Positions 18,536 to 26,861 of a stretch of DNA of 64,000 nt are shown in pieces. Position numbers and translations under genes: made by a program. The stretch lies in contig JAGCGK010000042.1 in assembly GCA_017649645.1 (NCBI GenBank), positions 1-64,000 of the forward strand, given 5' to 3'. How positions within the stretch are numbered: position 1 is the first letter of the stretch; each line of letters starts with the position of its first letter. The DNA is from Clostridiales bacterium. GTDB taxonomy: Bacteria; Bacillota; Clostridia; Saccharofermentanales; Saccharofermentanaceae. The notes beneath the pieces are model-generated. The model searched no databases and had not been told where the DNA came from. It worked only from the letters and a program-made list of their open reading frames with translations.

Positions 18536-19299
18536 TGGCATCTGAACCGATCTCACTTCGCGGTGTCATTTTAAGTTCCGGTGAGTTCAAAGATAAAGAC
18601 AGGATCATTACGTTCCTTTCCTCTGAGGCTGGTGTTATCAATGTTTGTGTCAAAGGTTCGGGTAAGCAGGGTAGCAAGCTTCTTTCTGCGACGATTCCGT
18701 TTATTGTATGCGATATCGTTGTATCGATGACAGGAAGCTATTACTATCTCAAGGAATTCTCGATAGTTTACTCCAATTCCGAGATAATGAACTCTCTTGA
18801 AGCAATGACCTGTGCTGCACATATAGGCAAACTTCTTTCTACATCTTATATTGATGATACAAATTCCAAAGTCATGTATGAATTATGTGTATATACTTAC
18901 TATGCATTATCGAAGGATCCGGAAGACCATAAACTCATCTATTCTGCATTCAACTGGAGATTTCTGTATCTTCTCGGGTACTGTATACTCTATACACATT
19001 GTAATTCCTGTTCTGGAGAGTTCGATTCTTCGGCTTATTTAAGCTATTCGACAGGTGAAGCACACTGCGTTGACTGCTACGGTAAAAGAAGGACATTTGA
19101 AGATATGATGCTTATGAGTTCTGCCGGAATAAAAGCATTAAACCATTTCATTGAATCTGATATCAAAAAACTGTTTATGGTCAAGGTCGATGATAACACG
19201 CTTAAGATGCTGTCTCTTTTTACTACCAGATGTCTGGATATACAGCTTGAAGGTACATATGACTCATATCTGGAACTTATGAGAGATCTTGATGTTTAG
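18535..19299 (+). CDS. recO: DNA repair protein RecO
   Basis: 254 residues: N-terminal OB fold (1-~80, LRGVILSSGEFKDKDRIITFLS) and a helical C-terminal part with the zinc site CNSCSGEF...CVDC near 160-185. RecO loads RecA on single-stranded DNA in the RecFOR pathway. Era-recO adjacency is typical of Firmicutes. It starts on the last base of the ybeY-era stop codon, after GAGGAGG, and closes the operon. Confidence 0.94.
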   Translation: MASEPISLRGVILSSGEFKDKDRIITFLSSEAGVINVCVKGSGKQGSKLLSATIPFIVCDIVVSMTGSYYYLKEFSIVYSNSEIMNSLEAMTCAAHIGKLLSTSYIDDTNSKVMYELCVYTYYALSKDPEDHKLIYSAFNWRFLYLLGYCILYTHCNSCSGEFDSSAYLSYSTGEAHCVDCYGKRRTFEDMMLMSSAGIKALNHFIESDIKKLFMVKVDDNTLKMLSLFTTRCLDIQLEGTYDSYLELMRDLDV

Positions 19300-19404
19300 A
19301 TCTTACGAAACTCAGTAAATCTGATTAGCAAATTATCACAGATCGATCATATAGTTATTTGCTTTTTGTTGAGCAGTAATGTAAAATCATAAAGCCAATT
19401 GAAT

Positions 19405-19491
19405 GCGGATGTGGCGGAATTGGCAGACGCGCTAGCTTCAGGTGCTAGTTTGGGCAACCAAGTGCAGGTTCAAGTCCTGTCATCCGCACCA
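19405..19491 (+). tRNA. tRNA-Leu (anticodon CAG)
   Basis: An 87-base class II tRNA with CCA encoded. Acceptor arm GCGGATG pairs with CATCCGC, discriminator A, then CCA. The anticodon stem CTAGC/GCTAG closes the loop TTCAGGT, giving anticodon CAG (19459-19461). A long variable arm (GGGCAACC core) and a T loop TTCAAGT are present. A possible promoter, TTTGCT-N18-TAAAAT, lies at 19358-19387. A decayed copy of this tRNA occurs at 24262-24349. Confidence 0.97.
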
Positions 19492-19498
19492 TTTATGT

Positions 19499-19530
19499 AA
19501 CCTGTTTCATTATGAAACAGGTTATTTCTT
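19499..19530 (+). terminator. Terminator after tRNA-Leu
   Basis: A perfect 11-bp stem AACCTGTTTCA / TGAAACAGGTT (19499-19523) is followed by ATTTCTTT. The -35 of the next gene begins right at its tail. Confidence 0.85.
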
Positions 19531-19557
19531 TGCAAATTTATCATCCTATTGTAAAAT
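19529..19557 (+). promoter_or_regulatory. Promoter of DUF4214 paralogue 1
   Basis: TTTGCA (19529-19534), 17 bases, TAAAAT (19552-19557). The same TTTRCA-N17-TAAAAT arrangement precedes each of the other three paralogues. Confidence 0.75.
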
Positions 19558-19570
19558 AAATTTGTGTATG

Positions 19571-19616
19571 GGGATGCCTGAACGGTTCTTTTTCTGTTTA
19601 AGCATGCCTATTTTTT
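19571..19616 (+). promoter_or_regulatory. Leader hairpin with U-tract upstream of paralogue 1
   Basis: GGGATGCCTGAACGG can pair, with small interruptions, with CTGTTTAAGCATGCC (19571-19608). The run ATTTTTTG follows. The element lies between the promoter and the TTGGAGG ribosome binding site, so it is transcribed as part of the leader and resembles an intrinsic terminator or attenuator. Confidence 0.5.
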
Positions 19617-19633
19617 GAGAATTGGAGGTTTTT

Positions 19634-21772
19634 ATGAGAAAGTTTAGATCGATAGCTCTTTCATTGGTTACTGTAGTCTTATTAGCTGTTGTTATACCAT
19701 TGTTTGCACCGGGTCTGCCTACCAATGTTAATGCAGCAAGTGATGTCGTTGAAGTTGGCACATTGGATTCGCTTAGTGACGCTTTAGTTAATAGTTCAAA
19801 TAAAAATAAGTTAATTAGGTTGACATCTGATATTGAATCAGATGTTGAAATATATATATCCTATCCTCTGACTTTGGATCTTAATGGTCATTCGATTAAA
19901 TTCAGTAATGACGGTTTTTTAGGGATTTATTTATCCGATCCCGATGATATCGTAACATTTACCGGAAATGGTTATATCAGTGGAAATTATTATGGTGGCG
20001 GGATAATTTATGTAAATAACGGCAGTCTCGTTTTTGAATCCGGTACTGTTGAAAATCTGAATAAAACTCAAGGATGTCCTATTAATTTAGGAGATAATAG
20101 ATGCACTATAAAAAACGGTGTATTTATTGGAAAAGATAGCGACTGGTTCTATGAAGTCGGTGAAAATGTAACGTATTACTCATATTATAACAAATATGAT
20201 TCGAAAACTGGATTGTGGTCAGACTTTTTTAATGAACTTAAAGTTGCCGGAAAAAGTGTAGATAGTATGAATTGCAAGGATATACTGGGTGATGGAGTTT
20301 TTAGTTATGATTTTGAAAACAAAACTCTTCATATTAACGGAAATTGCAATTACAGTTCTAAAAGTTCTGTTGTTTATAGTTATGTTTCTGGTCTGATCAT
20401 CGATATTCAAGGTCCATCATCTCTAGTTGGTAATCTTAATTTGAACGGTGATACCACTATAACCGGTAATAACAAGTTGATAGTTACTTTCGATGATCTT
20501 TCGAGTCGAAGTGTTTATTGTAATAATCTTCTGATCAAGGATGTTTCCATTGAATTTCAAGGTAAAGGCGATGGTATTCGCTCTTTCGATGGAGAACTAA
20601 CAATTGAAAATGCTCTGATTAATGATAATACTGATGGCGAATCTATAAGGTTTGATAATGTATTCAGTTTAAATCATTGTAAGATCGTTGAACCTGAAAA
20701 GGCTGTTATTAAATCCCATGCTATATATATGGAAAACGGAACGGATATTGTAACCAAGCTCGTTATTCTACCAGATAACATGTGGGGTCCGAATGAATAT
20801 ACATGGTCTGATGATTATTCAAAGTGCACAGCTAAACATGTATGTGTTGTTGATCCGACAATGATCGAGACAGAAACAGTAACAACAACTTCTAAAGTAA
20901 AAACACCTTCTACCACTTCTGAAAAAGGGACAACTACTTACACCGCAACATTCCTGAATAAATCTTTTGCTACACAGACGAAGGATGTTCAGAATATACC
21001 TGTTATTGAACCTACAGCAACTCCTGAAAAAGACGGTGGTTTTGAAGACTTCGTTGAAAGACTTTACACTGTAGCTCTTGGTCGTGCGTCCGAGCCGGAA
21101 GGAAAAGCCTTCTGGTGTGAACACGTAGGTAACGGAAACCTTAATGGAGCACAGTGTGCAAATGAATTTCTTCTCAGCAAAGAATTTAAAGACAGAGGAT
21201 TAAGTGATGAGGATTTCCTTAAAGTACTCTACAAGACATTCTTTGACAGAGATGCAGCAGCTGATCCGGACGGATTTAACTTCTGGATGAACAGTCTTAA
21301 GACACAGGGGCGTGATACAGTAGTAGACTGCTTTATCAACTCAACAGAGTGGTGCAATGTCTGTGCTTCCTACGGAGTAAAGTCGGGAGCAACAAGAGCC
21401 AAGGCAACTGTTGCATCAGCCAATGCGACAGCTTTTGCCAAGAGGCTATACACTGAGTGTCTCGGAAGAGAGGCGGAAGAAGAAGGACTTAAGTTCTGGG
21501 CACTGGGTCTAACCAATCTCGAACTTACAGGTAAGCAGGCAGCTTATGAATTCTTCTTCAGTAAGGAGTTCAATGACCACAACTTTGATAACAAGGAACT
21601 CATTACGAGAATGTACAAGACATTTATGGGAAGAGAACCTGATGAGTATGGCATGAACTTCTGGTTGGACAGCATGAAGAACGGAATGACCAAAGAACAG
21701 GTCTTCAACGAATTTGTTAAGTCAGCCGAGTTTACGGGAATCTGTAAGGACTATGCTATTGACAGAGGTTGA
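19634..21772 (+). CDS. Secreted beta-helix/DUF4214 protein, paralogue 1
   Basis: 712 residues from ATG 19634 (nine bases after GGAGG; the TTG at 19622 lies in that site). Signal peptide ends around NVNAAS. Residues ~35-385 are strand-rich and Asn/Gly-rich, with repeated rungs such as PLTLDLNGHSIKF and NGSLVFESGTV, suggesting a right-handed beta helix. An Ig-like stretch (EYTWSDDYSKC... TTTYTATFLNKSFATQTK) spans ~385-455. Two DUF4214 modules follow: FEDFVERLYTVALGR (~470-590) and AFAKRLYTECLGR (~598-705), each with the YxxFFxR/MGREP-type signature. No sortase motif or C-terminal helix is seen, so it is either released or bound non-covalently to the surface. Function is unknown; adhesion or glycan binding is a guess. 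Confidence 0.85.
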   Translation: MRKFRSIALSLVTVVLLAVVIPLFAPGLPTNVNAASDVVEVGTLDSLSDALVNSSNKNKLIRLTSDIESDVEIYISYPLTLDLNGHSIKFSNDGFLGIYLSDPDDIVTFTGNGYISGNYYGGGIIYVNNGSLVFESGTVENLNKTQGCPINLGDNRCTIKNGVFIGKDSDWFYEVGENVTYYSYYNKYDSKTGLWSDFFNELKVAGKSVDSMNCKDILGDGVFSYDFENKTLHINGNCNYSSKSSVVYSYVSGLIIDIQGPSSLVGNLNLNGDTTITGNNKLIVTFDDLSSRSVYCNNLLIKDVSIEFQGKGDGIRSFDGELTIENALINDNTDGESIRFDNVFSLNHCKIVEPEKAVIKSHAIYMENGTDIVTKLVILPDNMWGPNEYTWSDDYSKCTAKHVCVVDPTMIETETVTTTSKVKTPSTTSEKGTTTYTATFLNKSFATQTKDVQNIPVIEPTATPEKDGGFEDFVERLYTVALGRASEPEGKAFWCEHVGNGNLNGAQCANEFLLSKEFKDRGLSDEDFLKVLYKTFFDRDAAADPDGFNFWMNSLKTQGRDTVVDCFINSTEWCNVCASYGVKSGATRAKATVASANATAFAKRLYTECLGREAEEEGLKFWALGLTNLELTGKQAAYEFFFSKEFNDHNFDNKELITRMYKTFMGREPDEYGMNFWLDSMKNGMTKEQVFNEFVKSAEFTGICKDYAIDRG

Positions 21773-21792
21773 TATCTAATTTGAATTTGGGA

Positions 21793-21822
21793 CGGGAGCC
21801 GCAATTGCGATTCCCGTTTTTT
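21793..21822 (+). terminator. Terminator after paralogue 1
   Basis: CGGGAGCCGC and GCGATTCCCG pair around AATT (21793-21816), followed by TTTTTTA. The converging helicase gene ends 28 bases downstream. Confidence 0.85.
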
Positions 21823-21849
21823 ATTGCAATATACTTTTAAGTTCAAACT

Positions 21850-24207
21850 TCAGATCTGCCAGTTGTCCGGATAGAGGGTAAGATACTCAGGCTTTTCGAT
21901 CCTGTCATCAATAAGAAGGACGAAGCCTTCATCTTCTTCAGTTCTTATTACTCTTCCTGCAGCCTGAAGGACTTTCTCCCATCCAGGGAATCTATATGCA
22001 AATGCATAACCGTCGCCGAATTTCTCGGTATAGTAATTGCTTAAGATCTCTCTTTCAGGACTTATCTGAGGTATACCGACACCGACTATTATAACTCCTT
22101 TAAGTCTGTCTCCGACTAGGTCAATACCTTCTCCGAAGTGCCCTCCGAGTACTGCACCACCCAGAAGTATATCATCGCAGGGTTCGTCAAACATATGAAT
22201 GAACTCATCTTTCTCGTTTGCTGTCATGTTAGGTTTTTGAAGGATCAACTTATATTCGCGAGGACATTTCTCTGCTATGATGCCGGACACTTTGTTAAGA
22301 TAATCAAATGAAGGGAAGAACATCAGATAATTACCTTTACGATAGTTCAACTCTTCCATGATCCTGTCTGCTACCCGGTTCATGGTGAAGCTTCGCTCTT
22401 TGTATGTAGTGGATATTCCTGATTCGATTATGACTTCAAGATTCTCGGGCGGAAAAGGCGAAGGAAGGCTGAAGTGCCTTACAAAGTCAGTATCCTTTCC
22501 GATCAGGACATTTCTATAGTATTCATATGGCGTAAGGGTGGCAGAGAAGAATACCACGGAGAGCTTGTCTTGAATGATGTCCTTGAGCTTTTTCGAGGCA
22601 TCAAGACAGGTAAGCTTGGCCTTAAGTCCGTCAGGTCCCTTCTCAAAGCAGGTTATGTAAGAATCATCATAGTACTGTTCCAGTACGGTCAGAAAGAATC
22701 TGGCCTCAAAAAAGAATTCCAGAGCAACCTTACGAAGTTCTCCCGAGCCGAGTTCATCCAGAAAAGGCGAGAGGTATCTTACTGTCTTCCATAGGATCAT
22801 ATATAAGGTCTTAGGCGTCTCACGCGTTCCTTCAAATCCGTCAGCCATCAAAGTCTTCTTGTCAGGTATGCCTTCAGCTGCCGAGAAAGCAGATTGATGT
22901 GAACTTATACAGTGTAAGATCACGTCAAAGTATTGATTTAACTGCATAAGATAATTCTCTATACGGGGATTCTTACCTTTGATAACTCTTTGAAGATCCT
23001 TTATGAGTGTGGTGTTAAATTCTGCGCTGTACATGGTCCTTGATCTGTCGACCAAATTATGAGCCTCATCGACAAGTACGACATTGGAGTCATTGGGATT
23101 ATCAAAGCTTCTCATGATCTTAACTCTAGGATCGAAAGCGTGATTATAATCTCCTATAACTACGTGACAGTAGTTAAGAACATCAAGAAGAAGTTCATGA
23201 GGACAAACATTGTATTTCATGGCGATCTTGCCTATAAGATCAGGAGTTATCTCATCATTAATAAGAGCTTCATCGATAGCCGGCTTGACCCTGCCATAGT
23301 ATCCGATGGCCATCTTACAGAATTTTGAATCGCATTTTTCTCCCATGGGACACATACTTTCCTTGGAAGCAAGAAGAACTGATCTTAATAATAACCCTTT
23401 TTTTCTCATATCATTAAGAGCTTTGGAAGCGACGACTCTAGTGGCTGTCTTAGCCGTCAGATAATAGATCTGGCTATACTGTCTTTTAACCAGGCCTTTG
23501 ATCGCAGGGTATAAGACTGAGATCGTCTTACCTGTGCCTGTAGGTGCTTCTACAAACAATGCTTCTTTTGAAAGCATTGAAAACAATGCGTTCTTCATGA
23601 ACTGCGCCTGTCCTGGTCTTACATGTTCATAAGGAAAACTCATATTTCTGATGGATTCAAGGGATTCGGTCTCATAATTGATGAGACTTATTGCAAAGTC
23701 AGCATATTGTGAAGAAACATCATCCAGAAAATTCAAAGCTTCATTTCTGTGGTAATCCCAGGACTTTTCACAATACTCTAATGTAGTTATGGATACATAT
23801 CTTAGACTTATCTTAACTGATTCAATATTCTCATTAGCCAAGAGAAATAAAGCAGCATATATCTTTAGCTGAGCTTCGTGTTCTTCACGTCTTAATTTTG
23901 TATAATCATTTTTCGTAGAGTTCACGGATTTGATCTCGATTATATGCTGAGTGTCATTCTTATTTATGAAAACATCCGCTCTGCCTCGTATATTCAATAC
24001 GACAGTTCCCATATCAATGGTGCCTTTAAGCGAAAACTCTGTTTCCATTTCATCGCCGTAATCTTTTTTCAAAGCAGCAAAGATCTTACGATGAAGTTGA
24101 GTGCCTTCAAGACCTGAAACGGAATTAAAAGACCCTCCGGAGAGATCACCGCAGCGGCATACATATTGGGCTATAGTTGTAACAGAAACATTCAATTCAC
24201 TTGGCAT
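21850..24207 (-). CDS. Nuclease-helicase: PD-(D/E)XK domain + DinG/XPD-like Fe-S helicase
   Basis: 785 residues. The N-terminus (1-~160) has a PD-(D/E)XK nuclease pattern: His-39 in EGTQLHR, Asp-78 in GRADVF, Glu-91 and Lys-93 in IEIKS, Gln-113. The helicase part has Walker A APTGTGKT (~221-228), four cysteines at 286, 292, 297 and 335 placed as in XPD-type [4Fe-4S] helicases, DEAH at 380-383, and motif VI QAAGRVIRTEED. Superfamily 2 helicases of this kind unwind 5'-to-3' DNA in repair or replication. The gene lies opposite to its neighbours, between two DUF4214 genes. The start codon has no ribosome binding site and sits six bases after a TATAAT. A fragment of its 3' end is duplicated at 29099-29175. 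Confidence 0.9.
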   Translation of the reverse strand: MPSELNVSVTTIAQYVCRCGDLSGGSFNSVSGLEGTQLHRKIFAALKKDYGDEMETEFSLKGTIDMGTVVLNIRGRADVFINKNDTQHIIEIKSVNSTKNDYTKLRREEHEAQLKIYAALFLLANENIESVKISLRYVSITTLEYCEKSWDYHRNEALNFLDDVSSQYADFAISLINYETESLESIRNMSFPYEHVRPGQAQFMKNALFSMLSKEALFVEAPTGTGKTISVLYPAIKGLVKRQYSQIYYLTAKTATRVVASKALNDMRKKGLLLRSVLLASKESMCPMGEKCDSKFCKMAIGYYGRVKPAIDEALINDEITPDLIGKIAMKYNVCPHELLLDVLNYCHVVIGDYNHAFDPRVKIMRSFDNPNDSNVVLVDEAHNLVDRSRTMYSAEFNTTLIKDLQRVIKGKNPRIENYLMQLNQYFDVILHCISSHQSAFSAAEGIPDKKTLMADGFEGTRETPKTLYMILWKTVRYLSPFLDELGSGELRKVALEFFFEARFFLTVLEQYYDDSYITCFEKGPDGLKAKLTCLDASKKLKDIIQDKLSVVFFSATLTPYEYYRNVLIGKDTDFVRHFSLPSPFPPENLEVIIESGISTTYKERSFTMNRVADRIMEELNYRKGNYLMFFPSFDYLNKVSGIIAEKCPREYKLILQKPNMTANEKDEFIHMFDEPCDDILLGGAVLGGHFGEGIDLVGDRLKGVIIVGVGIPQISPEREILSNYYTEKFGDGYAFAYRFPGWEKVLQAAGRVIRTEEDEGFVLLIDDRIEKPEYLTLYPDNWQI

Positions 24208-24213
24208 AGTTAG

Positions 24214-24242
24214 ATTATATCTTTTATTGAACTGTATTGTAA
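24214..24242 (-). promoter_or_regulatory. Promoter giving a probable leaderless helicase mRNA
   Basis: On the minus strand: TTACAA (24242-24237), 17 bases, TATAAT (24219-24214), then six bases CTAACT and the ATG (24207). With the usual 6-7 base distance from -10 to start site, transcription would begin at or next to the A of ATG. No Shine-Dalgarno sequence fits. Confidence 0.65.
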
Positions 24243-24261
24243 CATCATTAAGTTAATATAT

Positions 24262-24349
24262 GTGGATGTGGCGGAATAGGTAGATGTGTTTGCCGCTAGT
24301 ACTAGTTAGGGCTATCTGGTGATGATTCAAGTTCTTTCATTAGAACAAA
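24262..24349 (+). pseudogene. Decayed tRNA-Leu copy
   Basis: The segment starting GTGGATGTGGCGGAATAGG is recognisably homologous to the tRNA-Leu at 19405-19491 along its whole length (D-arm GTGGCGGAAT, T-loop remnant ATTCAAGTTCT). The anticodon arm (GCTAGTACTAG), the acceptor pairing and CCA are destroyed. It stands just upstream of paralogue 2, as the intact tRNA stands upstream of paralogue 1, which points to a segmental duplication. Confidence 0.82.
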
Positions 24350-24388
24350 AAAGGTTATGATCCTTATGGATTGAAAGCATTTTATTGA

Positions 24389-24417
24389 TTTACAAATACA
24401 ATCTGTCGATGTAAAAT
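24389..24417 (+). promoter_or_regulatory. Promoter of DUF4214 paralogue 2
   Basis: TTTACA (24389-24394), 17 bases, TAAAAT (24412-24417), same form as at the other paralogues. Confidence 0.75.
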
Positions 24418-24433
24418 ATTTTTGTTGTATATG

Positions 24434-24480
24434 GGTTTGCTTTGCATGATTGTTTTCGCAAAGTAAACCTGTTTTATTAT
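24434..24480 (+). promoter_or_regulatory. Leader hairpin with U-tract upstream of paralogue 2
   Basis: GGTTTGCTTTGC pairs with GCAAAGTAAACC (24434-24469, one mismatch), followed by TGTTTTATTAT. It sits 17 bases after the -10 box and just before the CGGAGGG ribosome binding site. An upstream in-frame ATG at 24442 lies inside this hairpin and is not a credible start. Confidence 0.65.
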
Positions 24481-24495
24481 ATACGGAGGGTATTT

Positions 24496-26682
24496 ATGAA
24501 TAAGACTCGATCCATTGCTGTTTCTTTATCTACAGTTCTTATGTTGGCTTTCTTGGTTTCGGTATTTCTTCCGGCTTCAGCTTGTAAAGTCTATGCTGAT
24601 ATTTATGATAATACCGTTGAAGTTACTACCAGTGATGAATTGAAAGAAGCTCTATCCGATAGTTCTAATATTGGAAGAATAATTTATTTAAGTAAAGATA
24701 TTGTTTGTTCATCAGATTGCTATGTTTATTATCCGATGACATTGTGTCTTAATGGAAGAAGATTATCATTTGATAATGGTTATCAACTCTATGTAAAACT
24801 AAATAGCGATAGTGATGTTTTTAATATTCTGGGAAAACTCTTCTTGGATGGTTATAGAGGTGTTTTGGTTGGTAATATTAATGGAAGTTTAGTTTATCTT
24901 GAAAAGGGAACTGTCGTTGTTGAAGATATTGAAGTGTACAATAAAAATACGAATTATAATGGATCTGCATTTAATTCTAATAGCAATATTATTCTCAATT
25001 CAGGCTTATTCTCTTGTCATAAAGGATTGATCTCAGATATTAGATTAAATAGTTATGTACGAGAGGGAGCGAAAATAACTGATTCTTACATTAATATGGA
25101 AGCACAGCTTATTGCCGGAGGTAGAGTTGTTTCGAATTATAATTGTAATGATGTTTTAGGTGACGGTGTTTTTAGTTATGATAATTCTTCAAAGACTCTT
25201 ACAATTAATGGAGACTGTAGTAATTACATAATTAGTTATATAGAAGATTTGGTTATTAATGTTACAAAGGATTCTGTTTGCCATTTTGTACAAATGGATC
25301 TTCATGGTACAACAACAATCACAGGTGGTCATAAATTATCGTTTATTGAATGTATGGATTTTTGTATTACCTGTTGTGAAAATAATAAAGATATTATAGT
25401 TAAAGATATATCTTTATTTTTCGGTTACTCAGGAGCAGCTTTCTATGGGCTGGGAAAAGATTCAGGTCAAAATCTGATACTTGATAATGTAGAGGTCATT
25501 ACAAAGTACTTGTTTTTTGAAGGAAATAAATCATTAAGTACCATTACTTTGAAAAATTGTGAGATAACTGATACTGATGGATACATTATTAAAGATGGCT
25601 TAATTTATGAAAGTGACGGCACTACAAAAGCCAGAGAAGTAACGATTAAAGCAAATGATTATTGGGAACCTGTCGAATATACTTGGAGTGATGATTACTC
25701 CGAGTGTACTGCAAAAAGAGTAAGTAAAGTAGATGCTTCAAAAATAGAGACAGAAACAGTTACTACAACTTCAAAAGTAAAAACTGTTGCAACTACTTCA
25801 GAGAAAGGAACTACTACATATACTGCTACATTCTTGAATGAGGGTTTTTCTACTCAGACAAAAGATGTTCAGAATATACCTGTAATTGTCTCAGATCCGG
25901 TTAAGGATCCGATAACAGATCCGATTATTGATCCGGTAGCCGATCCATCATTTGAGGATTTTGTTGAGCGTCTTTATGTAGTAGCTCTTAACCGTCCATC
26001 AGAACCTGAAGGAAAAGCATTCTGGTGTGAACATGTAGGTAATGGTGACCTTAACGGCGCTCAGTGCGCTAATGAGTTCCTCCTAAGTAAAGAGTTTAAT
26101 GACAGGGGATTGAGCGATGAAGAATTCCTCAAAGTCCTTTACAAGACATTCTTTGACAGAGATGCAGCAGCCGATCCGGATGGATTTAATTTCTGGATGA
26201 ACAGTCTTAAGACTGAAGGTAGAGACAAAGTAGTTGACGGTTTCATCAACTCCGAAGAATGGTGCAATATATGTGCAACATACGGAGTTAAGTCCGGTGC
26301 AACCAGAGCAAAGGCAACTATACCTTCAAAGAATGCAAAAGAATTTGCAGAGAGACTTTATACGAAGTGCCTTGGAAGAGATGCAGAAGAAGAGGGTCTC
26401 ATGTTTTGGGCATTAGGTCTTACCAATCTTGAACTTACGGGTAAACAGGCAGCTCACGAGTTCTTTTTCTCCAAGGAGTTCAACGATCACAACTTTGATA
26501 ACAAAGAACTTCTTACGAGAATGTACAGAACATTCATGGGACGTGAACCGGATGATGACGGAATGAACTTCTGGCTTGATTCAATGAAGAATGGAATGAC
26601 CAAAGATCAGGTATTCGATGAGTTCGTTAAATCACCTGAGTTTACGCAGATCTGTAAGGATTATGCGATTGATAGGGGATAA
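24496..26682 (+). CDS. Secreted beta-helix/DUF4214 protein, paralogue 2
   Basis: 728 residues from ATG 24496 (after GGAGGG). Signal peptide to about SACKVYAD. The N-terminal ~370 residues share the rung pattern of paralogue 1 (YPMTLCLNGRRLSF, VLGDGVFSYDNSSKTLTINGD) but are strongly diverged in sequence. Ig-like stretch EYTWSDDYSECTA. The linker VKDPITDPIIDPVADP is a short Asp-Pro repeat not found in the others. Two DUF4214 modules end the protein. In its second module the DNA is almost identical to paralogue 3, unlike the rest of the gene. No cell-wall anchor is seen. Function unknown. Confidence 0.85.
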   Translation: MNKTRSIAVSLSTVLMLAFLVSVFLPASACKVYADIYDNTVEVTTSDELKEALSDSSNIGRIIYLSKDIVCSSDCYVYYPMTLCLNGRRLSFDNGYQLYVKLNSDSDVFNILGKLFLDGYRGVLVGNINGSLVYLEKGTVVVEDIEVYNKNTNYNGSAFNSNSNIILNSGLFSCHKGLISDIRLNSYVREGAKITDSYINMEAQLIAGGRVVSNYNCNDVLGDGVFSYDNSSKTLTINGDCSNYIISYIEDLVINVTKDSVCHFVQMDLHGTTTITGGHKLSFIECMDFCITCCENNKDIIVKDISLFFGYSGAAFYGLGKDSGQNLILDNVEVITKYLFFEGNKSLSTITLKNCEITDTDGYIIKDGLIYESDGTTKAREVTIKANDYWEPVEYTWSDDYSECTAKRVSKVDASKIETETVTTTSKVKTVATTSEKGTTTYTATFLNEGFSTQTKDVQNIPVIVSDPVKDPITDPIIDPVADPSFEDFVERLYVVALNRPSEPEGKAFWCEHVGNGDLNGAQCANEFLLSKEFNDRGLSDEEFLKVLYKTFFDRDAAADPDGFNFWMNSLKTEGRDKVVDGFINSEEWCNICATYGVKSGATRAKATIPSKNAKEFAERLYTKCLGRDAEEEGLMFWALGLTNLELTGKQAAHEFFFSKEFNDHNFDNKELLTRMYRTFMGREPDDDGMNFWLDSMKNGMTKDQVFDEFVKSPEFTQICKDYAIDRG

Positions 26683-26700
26683 CATATAAAGAGTAATGAA

Positions 26701-26732
26701 AAGAGAGTCATGGTTTCATGGCTCTCTTTTTT
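26701..26732 (+). terminator. Terminator after paralogue 2
   Basis: A 12-bp stem AAGAGAGTCATG / CATGGCTCTCTT (one G-T pair) around GTTT is followed by TTTT. Confidence 0.9.
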
Positions 26733-26752
26733 GTGGCTGTATCGCAGTTGTG

Positions 26753-26781
26753 TTTACATTGAAATAAACATCTTATAAAAT
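26753..26781 (+). promoter_or_regulatory. Promoter of DUF4214 paralogue 3
   Basis: TTTACA (26753-26758), 17 bases, TAAAAT (26776-26781). The leader that follows (26800-26840) aligns with that of paralogue 1 (CTTGAA...GTTTAAG) but its hairpin is weak and the T-run is broken. Confidence 0.7.
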
Positions 26782-26861
26782 TACTTTGTGTTTTTGTTTA
26801 TGCTTGAATTGTTCGTTACCGTTTAAGAATGTTCTATTTATTTGCTGAATTGGAGGGTTTT

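Noticed and set aside
24262..24349. A second functional tRNA-Leu
   Set aside because: Anticodon stem, acceptor pairing and CCA end are lost, so it cannot fold or be charged.
24442..24495. Extended N-terminus for DUF4214 paralogue 2
   Set aside because: The upstream ATG is inside the leader hairpin and precedes the GGAGGG site; the signal peptide begins at 24496.
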